Shown: piece after piece, positions 11,461-21,000 of the stretch
Numbering within the stretch: the stretch's first letter is position 1
Layout of the letters: the number at the start of each line of letters is the position of its first letter
Position numbers and translations under genes: made by a program
The notes under the pieces: model-generated
The model's input: the letters and a program-made list of their open reading frames with translations, nothing else
Database searches by the model: none
What the model was told of the DNA's origin: nothing
Virus record (IMG/VR): IMGVR_UViG_3300020459_000017
Location: 1-45,894 of that record
Origin: a virus
Direction: 5' to 3' (one strand)
DNA length: 45,894 bases

Positions 11461-11616
11461 ATGAACAGTAGGTATAACATCCTCCGTAATAACAAAGTCA
11501 TCTTTGAAGATCTTTCAGAGATGGAGTACTTTAATATGATGGAGGATTTAGCAGTGGAGTTTTATCAGACAGGAACTCCGCATCCTGATGAGATCACTTA
11601 TGAGATGGTGGAATGA
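11461..11616 (+). CDS. Small conserved-looking hypothetical protein
   Basis: This 51-residue protein (MNSRYNILRNNKVIFEDLSE, then YFNMMEDLAVEFYQTG) sits between two glycosyltransferase-type genes and overlaps the next by ATGA. It resembles in style the 10467 protein, with a short strand-turn-helix layout. No family is named. Its function is unknown. Confidence 0.65.
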   Translation: MNSRYNILRNNKVIFEDLSEMEYFNMMEDLAVEFYQTGTPHPDEITYEMVE

Positions 11617-12245
11617 AAGTAGCAATTGCTTATAAGGGAACCTTTAATTCACCGCTGGAGCTCGTAAAGGAAACGATTGAGAATCACTCTAATATGTTTT
11701 GGAAGTGTTTCGATGAGATTGATTTCTTTATGAGTACCTATGAAGGTTCTCCTGAAATTGATTGGTTGTATAATAACGTCGTGAATATGACGTATTATGG
11801 TTATCTTGGTGAAGAATACCGCAATGCCTCGACATGGAACGCCCAACTCGCTCACCACGAAAACCTCGCTCGAATCGTAAAGGATCAGCAAAAGAACTAT
11901 GATCTCGTAATTATCACTCGTCCTGATCTACGGTGGTTAAAAAGGTTTGATGAGATTAATATTGATCCGAAGAGTTTTAATATACCAATAAAGCATGATT
12001 CGGGGAATTGCGATGATAACCTTTTCGTCTATCCTATTGGATTAACGGACGGTTTCGTAAAGAGTGTTAACGACCTTCAGGGTAGTGGTGGTATTACTCA
12101 TGCCATTAATCATAAGTTAAATGACAATGGTGTGCCAGTTTCCTATATGCAGGACTATGATCATGATACCTTTACTACCAATTCAAACTTGGGTCAAACT
12201 ATATTCACAATGTGCAAGTACTTAAAAGATGGAAACAGTAACTAA
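11613..12245 (+). CDS. Glycosyltransferase-like protein
   Basis: This 210-residue protein starts MKVAIAYKGTF, a Rossmann-like strand, and contains DFFMSTYEG near residues 37-45 and YDLVIITRPDLRWLK at about 95-109. The pattern 'opening strand, acidic-patch strand, VxxxRPDLxW' occurs in uncharacterised glycosyltransferase-like proteins of polysaccharide loci. The substrate is unknown. It lies between the first glycosyltransferase and the cupin, overlapping the latter by 17 bases, which supports a shared pathway. A GT-A type DxD is not clear, so activity is less certain than for the 10685 gene. Confidence 0.5.
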   Translation: MKVAIAYKGTFNSPLELVKETIENHSNMFWKCFDEIDFFMSTYEGSPEIDWLYNNVVNMTYYGYLGEEYRNASTWNAQLAHHENLARIVKDQQKNYDLVIITRPDLRWLKRFDEINIDPKSFNIPIKHDSGNCDDNLFVYPIGLTDGFVKSVNDLQGSGGITHAINHKLNDNGVPVSYMQDYDHDTFTTNSNLGQTIFTMCKYLKDGNSN

Positions 12246-12570
12246 ACCTTGGGGTTCCTATACGAATCTCATTGATGATGAGCATACAAAGGTAAAGAAG
12301 ATTGTAATCAAACCTGGTGAATCACCAAGTTATCAGTATCATCATAAACGTAGAGAGGTATGGATCATCACACAGGGTACATTAAAAGTACGTTTAAATG
12401 ATGTTTATAAAATGTATGGGGCAGGTGATACTGTACAAATACCAAGATTATCAAAGCATCAACCGATTAATGTAGGTGAAGATGATGTAGAGTTTATTGA
12501 AGTACAATTAGGTACTTACTTTGGTGAGGATGATATTGTGAGGTTAGAAGACAAGTATGGCAGAGTATAA
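12229..12570 (+). CDS. Cupin of the mannose-1-P guanylyltransferase / phosphomannose isomerase type
   Basis: This 113-residue single cupin domain begins TKPWGSYTNL (5-14). It has the metal site YHHKRREVW (His38, His39, Glu43) with His77 in PRLSKHQPI, and ends EVQLGTYFGEDDIVR (91-105). It matches the C-terminal isomerase domain of bifunctional GDP-mannose enzymes (ManC/AlgA), here as a free domain without the pyrophosphorylase part. Possible roles are interconverting mannose-6-P and fructose-6-P, or binding a sugar phosphate. The nucleotidyltransferase needed for activation is encoded next door and overlaps by 14 bases. Confidence 0.8.
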   Translation: METVTKPWGSYTNLIDDEHTKVKKIVIKPGESPSYQYHHKRREVWIITQGTLKVRLNDVYKMYGAGDTVQIPRLSKHQPINVGEDDVEFIEVQLGTYFGEDDIVRLEDKYGRV

Positions 12571-14110
12571 GGTATTATTAACCACCAGTGGATTGGGTTC
12601 TAGATTAGGTAATCTAACCAAGTTCACAAATAAGAGTCTGGTTCGTATTGGTGACAAACCAGCAATTTCTCATATTATTGAATCATATCCCCCAGATGTA
12701 GAGTTTGTTGTAACTCTGGGGCACTATGGTTCACATGTAAAGCAATATCTAACGATTGCACATCCTGAACGTGCAATTAAATTTGTAGAAGTAGACAATT
12801 ATATGGGAGAAGGGAGTAGTTTACTCTATTCTATCTCTCATTGTGAAGAGGAACTACAGTGTCCCTTCATCTTTCATGCCTGTGATACCATTCTAGGTAG
12901 TGATTATACTGATAAGGTAGATTTTACTACGAACTGGTCTATCGGTGGTGTAGGCGATAATAGTCAGGCATATAGAACAATCAACTGTGTCAATGGTTGG
13001 ATCGTTTCAATCAATGAAAAGGGTGAACAGAACTTTGATTATGTGTATGTTGGTGTATCTGGTATCAAGGATTACCAAGTATTCTGGCGAAATTGTAGGA
13101 ATATACTCAATACAGTTAAAACTAGTGATTTAAGTGATTGTCATATCATCCGTAAGATGGATAACTTTAGAGTTTTTACTACTGATGAGTGGTATGATAT
13201 GGGCAATGTGGATTCTTTAAAGAAAACACGTGCAGTCTTGAAGGGAACGATCAATGTATTGGATAAGGATAATGAAAATATCTTTATTGTAAACAATCAT
13301 GTGATCAAATTCTTTGAAAATAAGAAGATTTGCTCCGACAGAATCTCAAGAACCCAAAATTTAAAGCATTTAGTACCTCCAATAGTAGAAAGTTCAGAAA
13401 ATTTCTACAAATACAAGTATGTTGAGGGTCATTTACTTGCTGATGGTATCAATTTAGAAGATTTTAGGCATTTATTGAACTGGGCAACCGATCATCTATG
13501 GAAAAACAAGCAAGATTCATCATTTAAAAATAACGCAATGTCCTTTTATAGGGACAAGACAATTTTAAGAGTGGATAAATTCCTCGATAAGTACAATCTC
13601 ATCGATAAGACTGATGATATTAATGGAATTAAGGTTCCTCCTATCAATTCTATGCTTGAATTGGTAAATTTTAATGAAATTATGGGTGAAGAACCTACTG
13701 GATTTCATGGAGATTTCATTCTAGACAACATTTTACTTAAAGATGATGAATTTACACTCATTGATTGGCGACAAGACTTCAATGGAAGTATTGATGCAGG
13801 TGATATGAGATATGACCTTGCAAAATTAAACCATAATTTGATATTAAATCATCAAGTCTTGGCAGAAGAACTATATTCAATCAATACTTCCGACACCATT
13901 AGTTGTGATGTGTTCGTTAAGAAGTCATTTTTAGATTGTAAGGAGGTTTTGCATGATTTCTGTCAAGTATACTGGGGAATAGACTTCAAGAACATTGAAA
14001 TATTAACTGCTATTATATGGATTAACATGTCTCCATTGCATGAATACCCACTTGATATGTTCTTATACTACTTTGGGAAGTATAATCTATTCTTAAGTCT
14101 TAATAAATGA
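12557..14110 (+). CDS. Sugar-phosphate nucleotidyltransferase fused to an APH/choline-kinase-like kinase
   Basis: This 517-residue protein has two parts. Residues 1 to about 235 form a nucleotidyltransferase: TSGLGSRLGNLTKFTNKSL (10-28) is the GxGxR...TK..(P)K loop and HACDTILGSD near 107-116 holds the metal-binding Asp. The C-terminal part has HGDFILDN near 383-390 (Brenner-type catalytic motif) and LIDW near 402, as in aminoglycoside/choline kinases. This is the arrangement of LicC-like plus LicA-like functions in one chain: phosphorylate, then nucleotidyl-activate. The substrate could be a sugar, polyol or amino alcohol. The loop has NKS in place of the usual PKP. Confidence 0.75.
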   Translation: MAEYKVLLTTSGLGSRLGNLTKFTNKSLVRIGDKPAISHIIESYPPDVEFVVTLGHYGSHVKQYLTIAHPERAIKFVEVDNYMGEGSSLLYSISHCEEELQCPFIFHACDTILGSDYTDKVDFTTNWSIGGVGDNSQAYRTINCVNGWIVSINEKGEQNFDYVYVGVSGIKDYQVFWRNCRNILNTVKTSDLSDCHIIRKMDNFRVFTTDEWYDMGNVDSLKKTRAVLKGTINVLDKDNENIFIVNNHVIKFFENKKICSDRISRTQNLKHLVPPIVESSENFYKYKYVEGHLLADGINLEDFRHLLNWATDHLWKNKQDSSFKNNAMSFYRDKTILRVDKFLDKYNLIDKTDDINGIKVPPINSMLELVNFNEIMGEEPTGFHGDFILDNILLKDDEFTLIDWRQDFNGSIDAGDMRYDLAKLNHNLILNHQVLAEELYSINTSDTISCDVFVKKSFLDCKEVLHDFCQVYWGIDFKNIEILTAIIWINMSPLHEYPLDMFLYYFGKYNLFLSLNK

Positions 14111-15099
14111 GATTTCCGAAGTATTATATTGGTCCAATGAGTAAAAATGTGGTTGATTGTATTATCGATCATAAGCATTCTATTGGTTTTATACCTTCTA
14201 GAAGGCAAATTGACTTCTCTAGTGGGTATGTGAATGATTGGAACACTTCATCATTCACCAAATACGTTAAAGATAAGAATCCATCAGTACTTATTTGTAG
14301 AGATCATGGTGGTGAGAAGCAAGGACAGGTTGAAGACGACGGAATGGAGTCTTTTTACAATGATGCTCAACACTTTGATTTAATTCATATTGATCCATTT
14401 AGAGTTGCAACTGATATTTTATCTGCTGCAGCAATTACTGATAATATGATTAAGAAGATATGGAATAAGAATCAGGATATAATGTATGAAGTTGGTACTG
14501 AAGAGGCAATATTTAAGTATCAACCAGAAGATTTGGATAAATTTCTTAATCACCTCTACAATTCTTTACCTAAAGAACAATTTGATAAGATAAAATATGC
14601 AGTTGTACAGTCTGGTACTGGTTTAGATTTATCAACTAGAACTAATACTGGTAACTTTAATAAAAGAAGATTAAAGAAATTTATTAAAGTTGTTAAAAAG
14701 TATGGTTTAATGAGTAAAGAACATAATGGTGATTATCTAATAGACTCATTTGATGTTGAAGTAAGGTTTGAAAGTGGATTGGATGCTATCAATATTGCAC
14801 CAGAGTTTGGTCAAATAGAATCAGAATACTATTTGGAGCAATGTAGAAATGATAATCATCTATTTGATAGGTTATATGAAATATGTTATAATTCAGGTAA
14901 GTGGAAAAAGTGGATTTCAAACATTAGTAGAATATCAAAAGATCAATTAATAATGACTTCTTGTCATTATGTGTTATCTAACCAAGACTTTATTAATGAA
15001 ATTAAGTCACAATTCCCAGACTCTGATAGAATAATCAAGAAAAGAATTAAATCCCAGTTAAAGTTGTTACATGAGCAAACAAAAAATTATTGCATTTGA
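14107..15099 (+). CDS. GatZ/KbaZ-like aldolase-family TIM-barrel protein
   Basis: This 330-residue protein matches, motif by motif, my memory of E. coli GatZ: RDHGG (65-69) for GGDHLGP, LIHIDP (92-97) for KIHLDAS, YEVGTEE (127-133) for YVIGTEV, VVQSGTG (166-172) for VVQPGVE, EHNGDYL (205-211) for EAHSTDY, and a C-terminal PDSDRI..... like PHSRIKNSV. GatZ/KbaZ are TIM-barrel partners of class II tagatose-1,6-bisphosphate aldolases. No GatY/KbaY partner is present here, so it may act alone on another sugar phosphate or polyol. It overlaps its neighbours on both sides. The identification is by eye; moderate confidence. Confidence 0.6.
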   Translation: MRFPKYYIGPMSKNVVDCIIDHKHSIGFIPSRRQIDFSSGYVNDWNTSSFTKYVKDKNPSVLICRDHGGEKQGQVEDDGMESFYNDAQHFDLIHIDPFRVATDILSAAAITDNMIKKIWNKNQDIMYEVGTEEAIFKYQPEDLDKFLNHLYNSLPKEQFDKIKYAVVQSGTGLDLSTRTNTGNFNKRRLKKFIKVVKKYGLMSKEHNGDYLIDSFDVEVRFESGLDAINIAPEFGQIESEYYLEQCRNDNHLFDRLYEICYNSGKWKKWISNISRISKDQLIMTSCHYVLSNQDFINEIKSQFPDSDRIIKKRIKSQLKLLHEQTKNYCI

Positions 15100-15463
15100 T
15101 TTGGATGATGTGATTTGTTATCGTCCAGAAGGATATGAGCATCTTGGTGTTGACAAATATAATTACTGTATGCCATATCAAGAAGCAGTTGATTTGGTAA
15201 ACTCTCTATATGAAGAGAATTATATTAAAATCTATACTGCAAGAGGAATGTCTCAATTTAAAGGGGATGTTGATTTAATTCACGAATTCCTGTATAATGC
15301 TACTATAGATCAATTAAATTTCTGGGGTGTTAAATTTAATGAGTTGATTATGGGTAAAACTCATTATGATGTTTTAATAGATGATAAAGCATTAAACTCA
15401 CATAAAATTAACAAATCAACTATCAATCAATTTCTAAAGGAGGGAATTAATGGCCAAAGTTAA
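15071..15463 (+). CDS. HAD-superfamily phosphatase, capsule-biosynthesis type
   Basis: This 130-residue protein has HAD motif I FDLDDVICY (Asp10 nucleophile, Asp12), motif II YTARG (Thr56), a Lys96 in MGKTHYDVL and motif IV LIDDKAL (Asp104, Asp105). It lacks a cap domain, as in small phosphatases found in nucleotide-sugar and capsule loci (KdsC/GmhB-like size class). A role in dephosphorylating an intermediate between the aldolase-like protein and the kinase/nucleotidyltransferase fits the gene order. It overlaps the upstream gene by 29 bases. Confidence 0.75.
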   Translation: MSKQKIIAFDLDDVICYRPEGYEHLGVDKYNYCMPYQEAVDLVNSLYEENYIKIYTARGMSQFKGDVDLIHEFLYNATIDQLNFWGVKFNELIMGKTHYDVLIDDKALNSHKINKSTINQFLKEGINGQS

Positions 15464-15599
15464 AGCAGGTGCATTAGGTACTGCTGATTACATAGAAGCA
15501 ATACCAAAGAAAACAAAACAGGGTAGAGGAAAGCATACAAAGTATTCTGCTAGTTCACGTAATAAGGCAAAAAAGAGATACCGAGGACAAGGTAGATAA
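15450..15599 (+). CDS. Small very basic conserved protein
   Basis: This 49-residue protein is rich in Lys and Arg (PKKTKQGRGKHTKYSASSRN, then KAKKRYRGQGR). It overlaps the phosphatase by 14 bases, with AAAGGAGGG just before ATG 15450. I recall nearly identical short basic proteins in many T4-like cyanophages. Nucleic-acid binding is likely from the charge. The terminator at 15604 follows directly. Confidence 0.75.
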   Translation: MAKVKAGALGTADYIEAIPKKTKQGRGKHTKYSASSRNKAKKRYRGQGR

Positions 15600-15603
15600 C
15601 AAT

Positions 15604-15627
15604 AAAACCCCCGACAGGGGGTTTTTT
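15604..15627 (+). terminator. Strong intrinsic terminator closing the sugar cassette
   Basis: AAAACCCCC pairs with GGGGGTTTT around a GACA loop, followed by a T run. It separates the cassette from the late virion block. Confidence 0.9.
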
Positions 15628-15648
15628 AATGCAATTGTTAAGAAGGTT

Positions 15649-15656
15649 GATAAATA
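15649..15656 (+). promoter_or_regulatory. T4-type late promoter for gp25
   Basis: GATAAATA fits NATAAATA, the late promoter form of T4-like cyanophages. It lies 40 bases before the gp25 start and just after a terminator. Confidence 0.7.
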
Positions 15657-15688
15657 AACAAAGGAAATAATATAACAAATACCTATTC

Positions 15689-16090
15689 GTGTCAACAAAA
15701 CGCTTATCTAGAGGATTTAAAGACATTAGTTTATCATTTGTGCCTCATCCAGTCACAAATGATCTTGCTGTCTTGAGTAATGAAAGAGCAATTGTCAGAT
15801 CTGTTCGCAATTTAGTTGAAACTATACCAACAGAAAGATTTTTTAATCCTTATTTGGGAACGGATATTCGTAAAAGTTTATTTGAAAATTTTGAACCTGA
15901 TCTTGATATGGTTATCGAAGATCAAATTAGAGAAACGGTAGAAACTTTTGAACCAAGAGTAGATAATTTACAAATTCAAGTTAATGCTCAACCAGATGTA
16001 AATAGTTTTGAAGTTACAGTATTTTTTGATATTGTTGGATTAGATGTTCCTACACAATCGTTTAACTTCTTATTAGAACCAACCAGGTAG
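15689..16090 (+). CDS. 25: Baseplate wedge protein gp25
   Basis: This 133-residue protein has the gp25/GpW features: RAIVRSVRNLVETIPTERFF in the middle, NPYLGTDIRKSLFENF, and a C-terminal VTVFFDI strand. T4 gp25 is 132 residues and joins gp6 in the baseplate inner ring. The start is GTG 15689: an in-frame TAA at 15668-15670 limits the frame and no ATG is available. The late promoter and adjacent gp6 support the call. Confidence 0.88.
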   Translation: MSTKRLSRGFKDISLSFVPHPVTNDLAVLSNERAIVRSVRNLVETIPTERFFNPYLGTDIRKSLFENFEPDLDMVIEDQIRETVETFEPRVDNLQIQVNAQPDVNSFEVTVFFDIVGLDVPTQSFNFLLEPTR

Positions 16091-16094
16091 TAAT

Positions 16095-18044
16095 ATGCCT
16101 TTCACACAGTTTACAAGTCTAGATTTTGATCAGATCAAGGCTCAAATTAAAGATTATCTTCGAGCAAACTCAAATTTCACTGATTTTGATTTTGAAGGTT
16201 CTAACTTTTCTGTTTTAATTGATACTTTAGCGTATAACACATATATTAATGCATTTAATGCTAACTTGGTTGCCAACGAATCTTTCTTGGATTCTGCAAC
16301 TATAAGAGAGAATGTTGTATCATTGGCAAGAAATATTGGATATGTACCTCGTTCAAAGACTGCTGCAGTTGCAATAATTAAATTGGGTGATATTGAAATA
16401 AGTGATAATTTAGCAGATCCACAAATTCCTTTTATTACTTTAAGAGCAGGTCTTGTATGTGTAGGTAATGCAAATAATTCAACATATAGATTTTCTATTC
16501 CTGAAGATATAACCTCTACTAGGATGGTTACTATTAATGGAAAAAGATATGCTCAATTTGATGATAATATTTCACTTCATGAAGGAACATTATTATCAAG
16601 AATATTCCTTGTAGATACTTCTATAGATCAAAGATTTATTTTAGATACTCCAAATATTGATAGCTCTACCATTAGAGCATATGTTAAGGGTATTAATGAT
16701 AGTGGAATTGGTAGAAAATATTCTGCAGTTGATAATATTTTGAATATTGATAAGAAATCGGAAATATATTTAATGCAAGAAGTTCAAGATGAAAAATATG
16801 AACTTATGTTTGGTGATGGTTTATTTGGTAGGAAGTTAGAGAATAATCAAACTATTACTGCTAGGTATATTGTTACTGATGGTGAAACTGGTAACGGTGC
16901 TTCAGAGTTTAGTTTCCAAGGAACGTTCTCAAATCAAGTGGGTGCACTTATACAACCAAATGATAATGTTACTGTTACTACAGTTCAGTCCTCCTCTAAT
17001 GGTGCTGAAGTAGAAGATTTATCATCTATTAAGTATTTTGCTCCTAGAATCTATTCAGCACAGTATAGGGCGGTTACACCAAGGGATTATGAGGCAATAA
17101 TACAAACGATCTACCCAAAAACTGAATCTGTTGCTGTTGTTGGTGGTGAAGAATTGGATCCACCACAATTTGGTAGAGTGCAGATTAGTATTAAACCAAA
17201 AAATGGAACATATGTTTCTGATTTTGACAAACAACAAATTAAGAATAAGCTAAAGAGTTATGCAATTGCTGGTATAAATTCCCAGATTGTAGATCTTAAA
17301 ATTCTTTATGTTGAGATTGATTCAACTGTTTATTATAATACATCTCAAATTGCCGATCCATCTACACTAAGAACAACTATTATTGATGCATTAAATCAAT
17401 ATGCTAATAATGTTGAGATTAATAAGTTTGGTGGTAGATTCAAATATAGTAAAATGAATCAATTAATTGACAGAGTTGATAATGCAATTACATCTAACAT
17501 CACTAAAGTTAGGATTAGAAGAGATTTAAAAGCATTAACAAATCAATTTGCTCAATATGAATTATGTTTTGGTAATAGATTCCATGTTAATTCTGCAGGA
17601 ATGAACATTAAGAGTACAGGTTTTACTGTTGCTGGATCATCTAAAACCGTTTACTTTACGGATATTCCAAATAAAGATATGAATGGTGATTTAGATGGAA
17701 GTAATATGGGAACATTAACTGTTATTAGTGTTAATGAAAAGAATGAAAAGAAAGTTATTGTTAAAGACATTGGAACAGTAGATTATAAGAAAGGTGAAAT
17801 ATTGATCAATACTGTTAATATCACTTCTACTGTTGCTGATAATAACTTAATTGAGATACAAGCATTTCCAGATTCAAATGATGTTGTTGGATTAAAGGAT
17901 TTGTATCTCAGTTTTAACGTTTCAAATAGTACGATAAATATGGTTAAGGACGTAATTGCTTCAGGTGAAGATGTATCAGGAGTTGTATTTACAAGAGATT
18001 ACTACACATCAAGTTACTCAAATGGGATATTAGAGAGGAAATAA
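16095..18044 (+). CDS. 6: Baseplate wedge protein gp6
   Basis: This 649-residue protein is close to T4 gp6 (660). The N-terminus (TSLDFDQIKAQIKDYLR, then FTDFDFEGSNFSVLIDTLAY) and central YSAQYRAVTPRDYEAIIQ are hallmarks of the gp6/GpJ-type wedge protein. gp6 dimers form the iris of the baseplate wedge together with gp25 and gp53. It starts four bases after gp25 and is followed by the gp7-like gene, as in T4-like cyanophages. Confidence 0.9.
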   Translation: MPFTQFTSLDFDQIKAQIKDYLRANSNFTDFDFEGSNFSVLIDTLAYNTYINAFNANLVANESFLDSATIRENVVSLARNIGYVPRSKTAAVAIIKLGDIEISDNLADPQIPFITLRAGLVCVGNANNSTYRFSIPEDITSTRMVTINGKRYAQFDDNISLHEGTLLSRIFLVDTSIDQRFILDTPNIDSSTIRAYVKGINDSGIGRKYSAVDNILNIDKKSEIYLMQEVQDEKYELMFGDGLFGRKLENNQTITARYIVTDGETGNGASEFSFQGTFSNQVGALIQPNDNVTVTTVQSSSNGAEVEDLSSIKYFAPRIYSAQYRAVTPRDYEAIIQTIYPKTESVAVVGGEELDPPQFGRVQISIKPKNGTYVSDFDKQQIKNKLKSYAIAGINSQIVDLKILYVEIDSTVYYNTSQIADPSTLRTTIIDALNQYANNVEINKFGGRFKYSKMNQLIDRVDNAITSNITKVRIRRDLKALTNQFAQYELCFGNRFHVNSAGMNIKSTGFTVAGSSKTVYFTDIPNKDMNGDLDGSNMGTLTVISVNEKNEKKVIVKDIGTVDYKKGEILINTVNITSTVADNNLIEIQAFPDSNDVVGLKDLYLSFNVSNSTINMVKDVIASGEDVSGVVFTRDYYTSSYSNGILERK

Positions 18045-18047
18045 AAT

Positions 18048-21000
18048 ATGTCGCAAATTGATAAAAGAATACAAGTCAATAAAATTATTGAGAATCAGTT
18101 ACCCGATTATCTGGTAGCTGATTTTCCTAATGCAGTAGAGTTATTCAAACAATATTATATTTCTCAAGAATATCAAGGAGGTCCAAACGATCTAATTAGC
18201 AACCTTGATCAATACATTAAAGTTGATAATTTAGTTCCCGAAGTTGTTGTTGGTGTTACAACTATAACATCTGCAGTTTCATCATCAGATACTACTATCA
18301 GTGTTCCTTCAACAAAAGGTTTTCCTTCTGAATATGGTTTATTAAAAATTGGTGATGAGATTATTACATATACTGGAATAACAACTAATACATTTACTGG
18401 TTGTGTTCGTGGATTTAGTGGTGTAACTGGATATAATGTTGGTATTACATCATCATTAAATGATGTTAATAAAGAAAATTTAGTATTTGAGGATACTGTT
18501 GCTGCTGCTCATGTTAATGGAACATCAGTCACTAACCTTAGTGTACTATTTTTACAAGAGTTTTATAAGAAATTAAAAAGAACATTCTTACCTGGATTAG
18601 AAAATAATAAGTTTACTGATAAACTTGATGTTGGTAATTTTGTTAAATTTGCTAGATCATTCTATCAATCAAAGGGTATAGAAGAATCTATTAGAATTTT
18701 GATGAAAGTTCTATATGGTGTTGAAGCTAAAGTTTTAGATCTTGAAGATAATTTAATAAAACCATCTGATGCCGAATTTATTCGTAGAGAAATTGTTATT
18801 GCTGATCGTATAGGTACTGGTGATCCAACTAAATTGGTTGGTCAAACAATCTTTAAGTCTACTGATCTTAGAACTAATGCTTCAGTATCTGAAGTAGAAC
18901 CAATAACAAGAGAAGGTAAAACTTACTTTAAGTTATCATTATTTGTAGGATATAGTGATAGAGATTTAATCGAAGGTACTTTTACTGTTCCAGGTAATAC
19001 AAAGGTTATTGAACCAGTTTCAGTTGGATCATCAATTATTGATGTAGATTCTACTATTGGTTTTGGTAAGACTGGAACAGTAGTAAGTGGTGAAAATGTT
19101 ATTTCATATACTTCAAAGAGTGTAAATCAATTCTTTGGATGTAGTGGTGTTGCATCTGGTATTGGTACTGCAGATAATCTTAGATCAAATGAAGTAGTAT
19201 TTGGTTATGCTGATGGTGATTTAAATAAAAAAGTTGAATTAAGAATTACTGGAGTTCTTTCAAAATTCTTGCCAGTATCAGATATTTCACTTGTAAAAGA
19301 GGGTGAGAGGGTATATGTTAGAAATATTGGAGAAAAAATAGAAAATCCTGGTGTAAATCAAACATATAAAGAGATATTTGCAAATTCTTGGATTTATAAT
19401 ACTAGTTCAAAATATGAAGTTAGTGAAATAAATGGTTCAACATTTAGTATAGAGAGTTCTATTGATAGGTCTAGTTTAAGACTTGATGATAGATTTGCTG
19501 TTGTAAAAAGAGGATCTCATGATGTAGAGATAGTAGGTACTGTAAGTAATATTGACAAAAATCTTGGTCAAATAACTCTTGCAAATTTAGGTGGTTGGAC
19601 TCCAGTTGTTGGTCAATATTATGATATTAGAAGAGTTCTTAAGAAGGCATCAAGTTCTGGTGTATCAATTTCTTTAGGTAATGATAATATTATTTCTGAT
19701 GTTTTGAATGTATATACTGACGGTGAGACAGATGGTTATGTTGCTTCAAACTCTCTACCTAGTTACAATATTTCAGCAGCAACATTAAAGGAATCTATTC
19801 CTGTTGCAGATTCAACTAATTTATATAATCAAGGTACAAATAATCTTTATAGTGAAATTGGTTTTCCTGGAAGTGGAGATATTAAGTTTATTCAAGGTGA
19901 TCCAGTTGTTTATACTTGTGGTATAGCAACTCAACCTATGCCTGGATTGGTTTCAGGACAAACATATTATGTTGATACCATTGATAAAGCAACACCATCA
20001 TCTAGAAAGTTTAAAATTAAATTATATCAATCAATTGGACAAATTGGTACTATTAATTCAGTATCTGGAATAACAAATCACGTTCAATTTGGAACAGCAC
20101 CAGGTAGTCATACATTTACTTTATTAAATCATTATAATAGAACTTTAAGAGATAATAGAATATTAAGGAAGATCCCATTATCACAAAATCATTTTGTTAC
20201 TGGAAAGGGGCAGACTCCAGTTAATGATCTAGGTATTTTGATTGATGGTGTAGAAATAAGATCTCAAATACCTGATGATAATATTTTCTTTGGACCAATA
20301 ACATCCATTGACATGTTTAATGGTGGAAAAGGATATGATGTTGTTAATCCACCTCAAGTAGTAGTTGATGATAGTATTATTAGAAGTTCTTCAACAGGTG
20401 CAATAACTGGATATGGCACTACTGCTCTTATTCAACCTGTTTTAGAGGGAACTGTTAAGGAAGTATTAGTAGATCCTCAAGATTTTGATATTGATAAAGT
20501 TAAAACATTAACATTAACTGGTGGTAATGGTACTGGTTGTATTCTTGAACCAGTTATGGGTCCAAGATTTAGGGAATTAGAATTTGATAGTAGGGATATT
20601 TTCTTTGCTGGTGGTGTTTCCATTGCAGACGAAACTATTACATTTACTACAAGTCATAATTTGGCAGAAGGTGAGAAAGTTTTCTATAGTAGTAATGGTA
20701 ATGATAGAATGGGTATTGGGGTATATAAAGATCCTGGAAATACTATTACAGGAACATTAGCAAATGGTGCACCATATCATGTTGGTATAGTTAATGATCA
20801 AACAATTCAATTATATCCATCTGAAAATGACGCTTTATCTGGAATTAATACTATTGGTTTATCTACAGATACAAATGCAAGTGGTATTCATAAATTTAGA
20901 ACAACTTCTAAAAACACTTTAAAAACTATAAGAGTATTAAATTCTGGTTCTGGTTATCAGAATAGAAAATTAAATGTAAGACCATCTGGAATATCAACAG

